Shown here in pieces: positions 5,661-6,214 of a DNA stretch of 6,214 bases. Below the pieces are notes generated by a model that did not search any database, was not told the origin of the DNA, and worked only from the letters and a program-made list of their open reading frames with translations. The stretch's first letter is position 1; the number at the start of each line of letters is the position of its first letter. The DNA is from an uncultured Lachnospiraceae bacterium (GTDB taxonomy: Bacteria > Bacillota > Clostridia > Lachnospirales > Lachnospiraceae), in assembly GCA_910586405.1 (NCBI GenBank), contig CAJUII010000144.1, forward strand, positions 1 to 6,214, given 5' to 3'. The position numbers were made by a program, and so were the translations under genes.

Positions 5661-5999
5661 ATGATTCAGCAAAGAAACATTGCATTGTGTATTATTTTAT
5701 CCATCGTTACCTGTGGAATCTATGGGCTGTACTGGTATGCCTGTCTGACAAACGACACCAATACTGCTGCGGGGACAGATGGACCGTCTGGCGCTGTCAC
5801 GGTTATTTTGACCATCGTTACCTGCAACATCTACGCGCTGTATTGGGCCTACAAGCAGGGTGAGAAGATTGATATCATCAAGCAGAAGCATGGCCAGCCT
5901 TCCAGCAACAGCAATATTCTGTATCTTATTCTCTGCCTGCTGATTCCAGTTGTAGCGTGGGCATTGATGCAGAATGAGTTAAATAATTTTGCGAATTAG
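5661..5999 (+). CDS. DUF4234 family small membrane protein
   Basis: This 112-aa protein has three hydrophobic segments, at about 8-27, 45-63 and 86-104, and matches DUF4234 as I know it: RNIALCIILSIVTCGIYGLYW at the N-terminus, AYKQGEKID after the second segment, and PSSNSNILYLIL then ALMQNELNNF at the end. The function of the family is unknown to me; I infer only a cell-membrane location. The first two hydrophobic segments are internal copies: residues 11-25 and 48-62 match at 11 of 15 positions, each with an IVTC-x-IY-x-LYW core. The start is well supported by AAGGAG 9 nt upstream and a near-consensus promoter. The DUF2752 gene begins 12 nt after its stop with no terminator between, so the two are probably co-transcribed. 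Confidence 0.88.
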   Translation: MIQQRNIALCIILSIVTCGIYGLYWYACLTNDTNTAAGTDGPSGAVTVILTIVTCNIYALYWAYKQGEKIDIIKQKHGQPSSNSNILYLILCLLIPVVAWALMQNELNNFAN

Positions 6000-6011
6000 T
6001 ACACAGGCAAT

Positions 6012-6214
6012 ATGATCAGAAAACGGCTGTTTCAGGTTCTTCGCAGCGGACTTCTCCTTCTGTGTATCGGGATACTCTATAGTATTTTTCTACAAAAGAC
6101 GGGCATCGGACTTGTCTGTCCTGTCAACTTTCTAACAGGTCTTAAATGTCCGGGCTGCGGCGTCTCACATATGTGTATTGCCTTGATGCAGTTCGATTTT
6201 GTGACAGCCTTTCA
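6012..6214 (+). CDS. DUF2752 family membrane protein, 3' end outside the window
   Basis: The first 67 residues are visible: a basic start (MIRKRLFQ), a hydrophobic helix at about 9-28, and then the signature CPVNFLTGLKCPGCGVSHM with Cys36, Cys46 and Cys49. The pattern CP-x8-CPGCG followed by a hydrophobic stretch is that of DUF2752. As I recall, most members read CPGCG-x-TR; here it is CPGCG-V-SH, so His replaces the usual Arg. The three cysteines suggest metal binding or a redox role, but the function is unknown. The reading frame is open to the window edge. The RBS is weak (AGG at 6005-6007), and translation may lean on the DUF4234 gene ending 12 nt upstream. Confidence 0.8.
   Translation, partial: MIRKRLFQVLRSGLLLLCIGILYSIFLQKTGIGLVCPVNFLTGLKCPGCGVSHMCIALMQFDFVTAF

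Overview
The window looks like a chromosomal stretch from a low-to-mid GC Gram-positive bacterium of the Clostridia, and Lachnospiraceae is my best guess. The grounds are strong AGGAGG-type ribosome binding sites, TTGACA/TATAAT-type promoters with 17-bp spacers, a lipobox substrate-binding protein, AT-rich intergenic DNA, and families common in that group (DUF624, DUF4234, DUF2752, PAS-GGDEF-EAL, M15 peptidase). No rRNA, tRNA, CRISPR array, transposase or phage gene is visible. The taxonomic guess is inference.

Layout. Positions 1-403 are very AT-rich and hold no supportable gene. Positions 407-853 (+) are the C-terminal part of a DUF624 (YesL-like) membrane protein whose N-terminal part is missing, probably a gene remnant. 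It converges, 13 bp apart, on a minus-strand three-gene block read from about 4338 down to 867. That block is a PAS / degenerate GGDEF / intact EAL protein (predicted c-di-GMP phosphodiesterase), then a lipoprotein substrate-binding protein 11 nt downstream, then an ABC permease overlapping it by 4 nt. A TTGAGT-17-TATAAT promoter with a near-perfect palindrome at its -35 box precedes the block. No ATPase gene follows the permease, although a ribosome binding site and a TAATG overlap sit where one would start.

Upstream of the block, also on the minus strand, is a membrane-anchored M15 metallopeptidase (285 aa) whose leader holds a hairpin and repeated SD-like segments. Divergent from it on the plus strand, a TTGACA-17-TATACT promoter drives a small DUF4234 membrane protein, followed 12 nt later by the start of a DUF2752 protein that runs off the window.

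How the parts may work together: the EAL-SBP-permease operon would couple c-di-GMP breakdown with uptake of an unknown small molecule, borrowing an ATPase from elsewhere. The peptidase would trim peptidoglycan stem peptides at the outer face of the membrane. The DUF4234/DUF2752 pair is an independent membrane-protein operon of unknown function. Nothing here is a clearly new defence or mobile system. The most unusual points are the phosphodiesterase-transporter operon without an ATPase, the broken edges at 404-440 and 853-867, and the SD/anti-SD leader of the peptidase gene.
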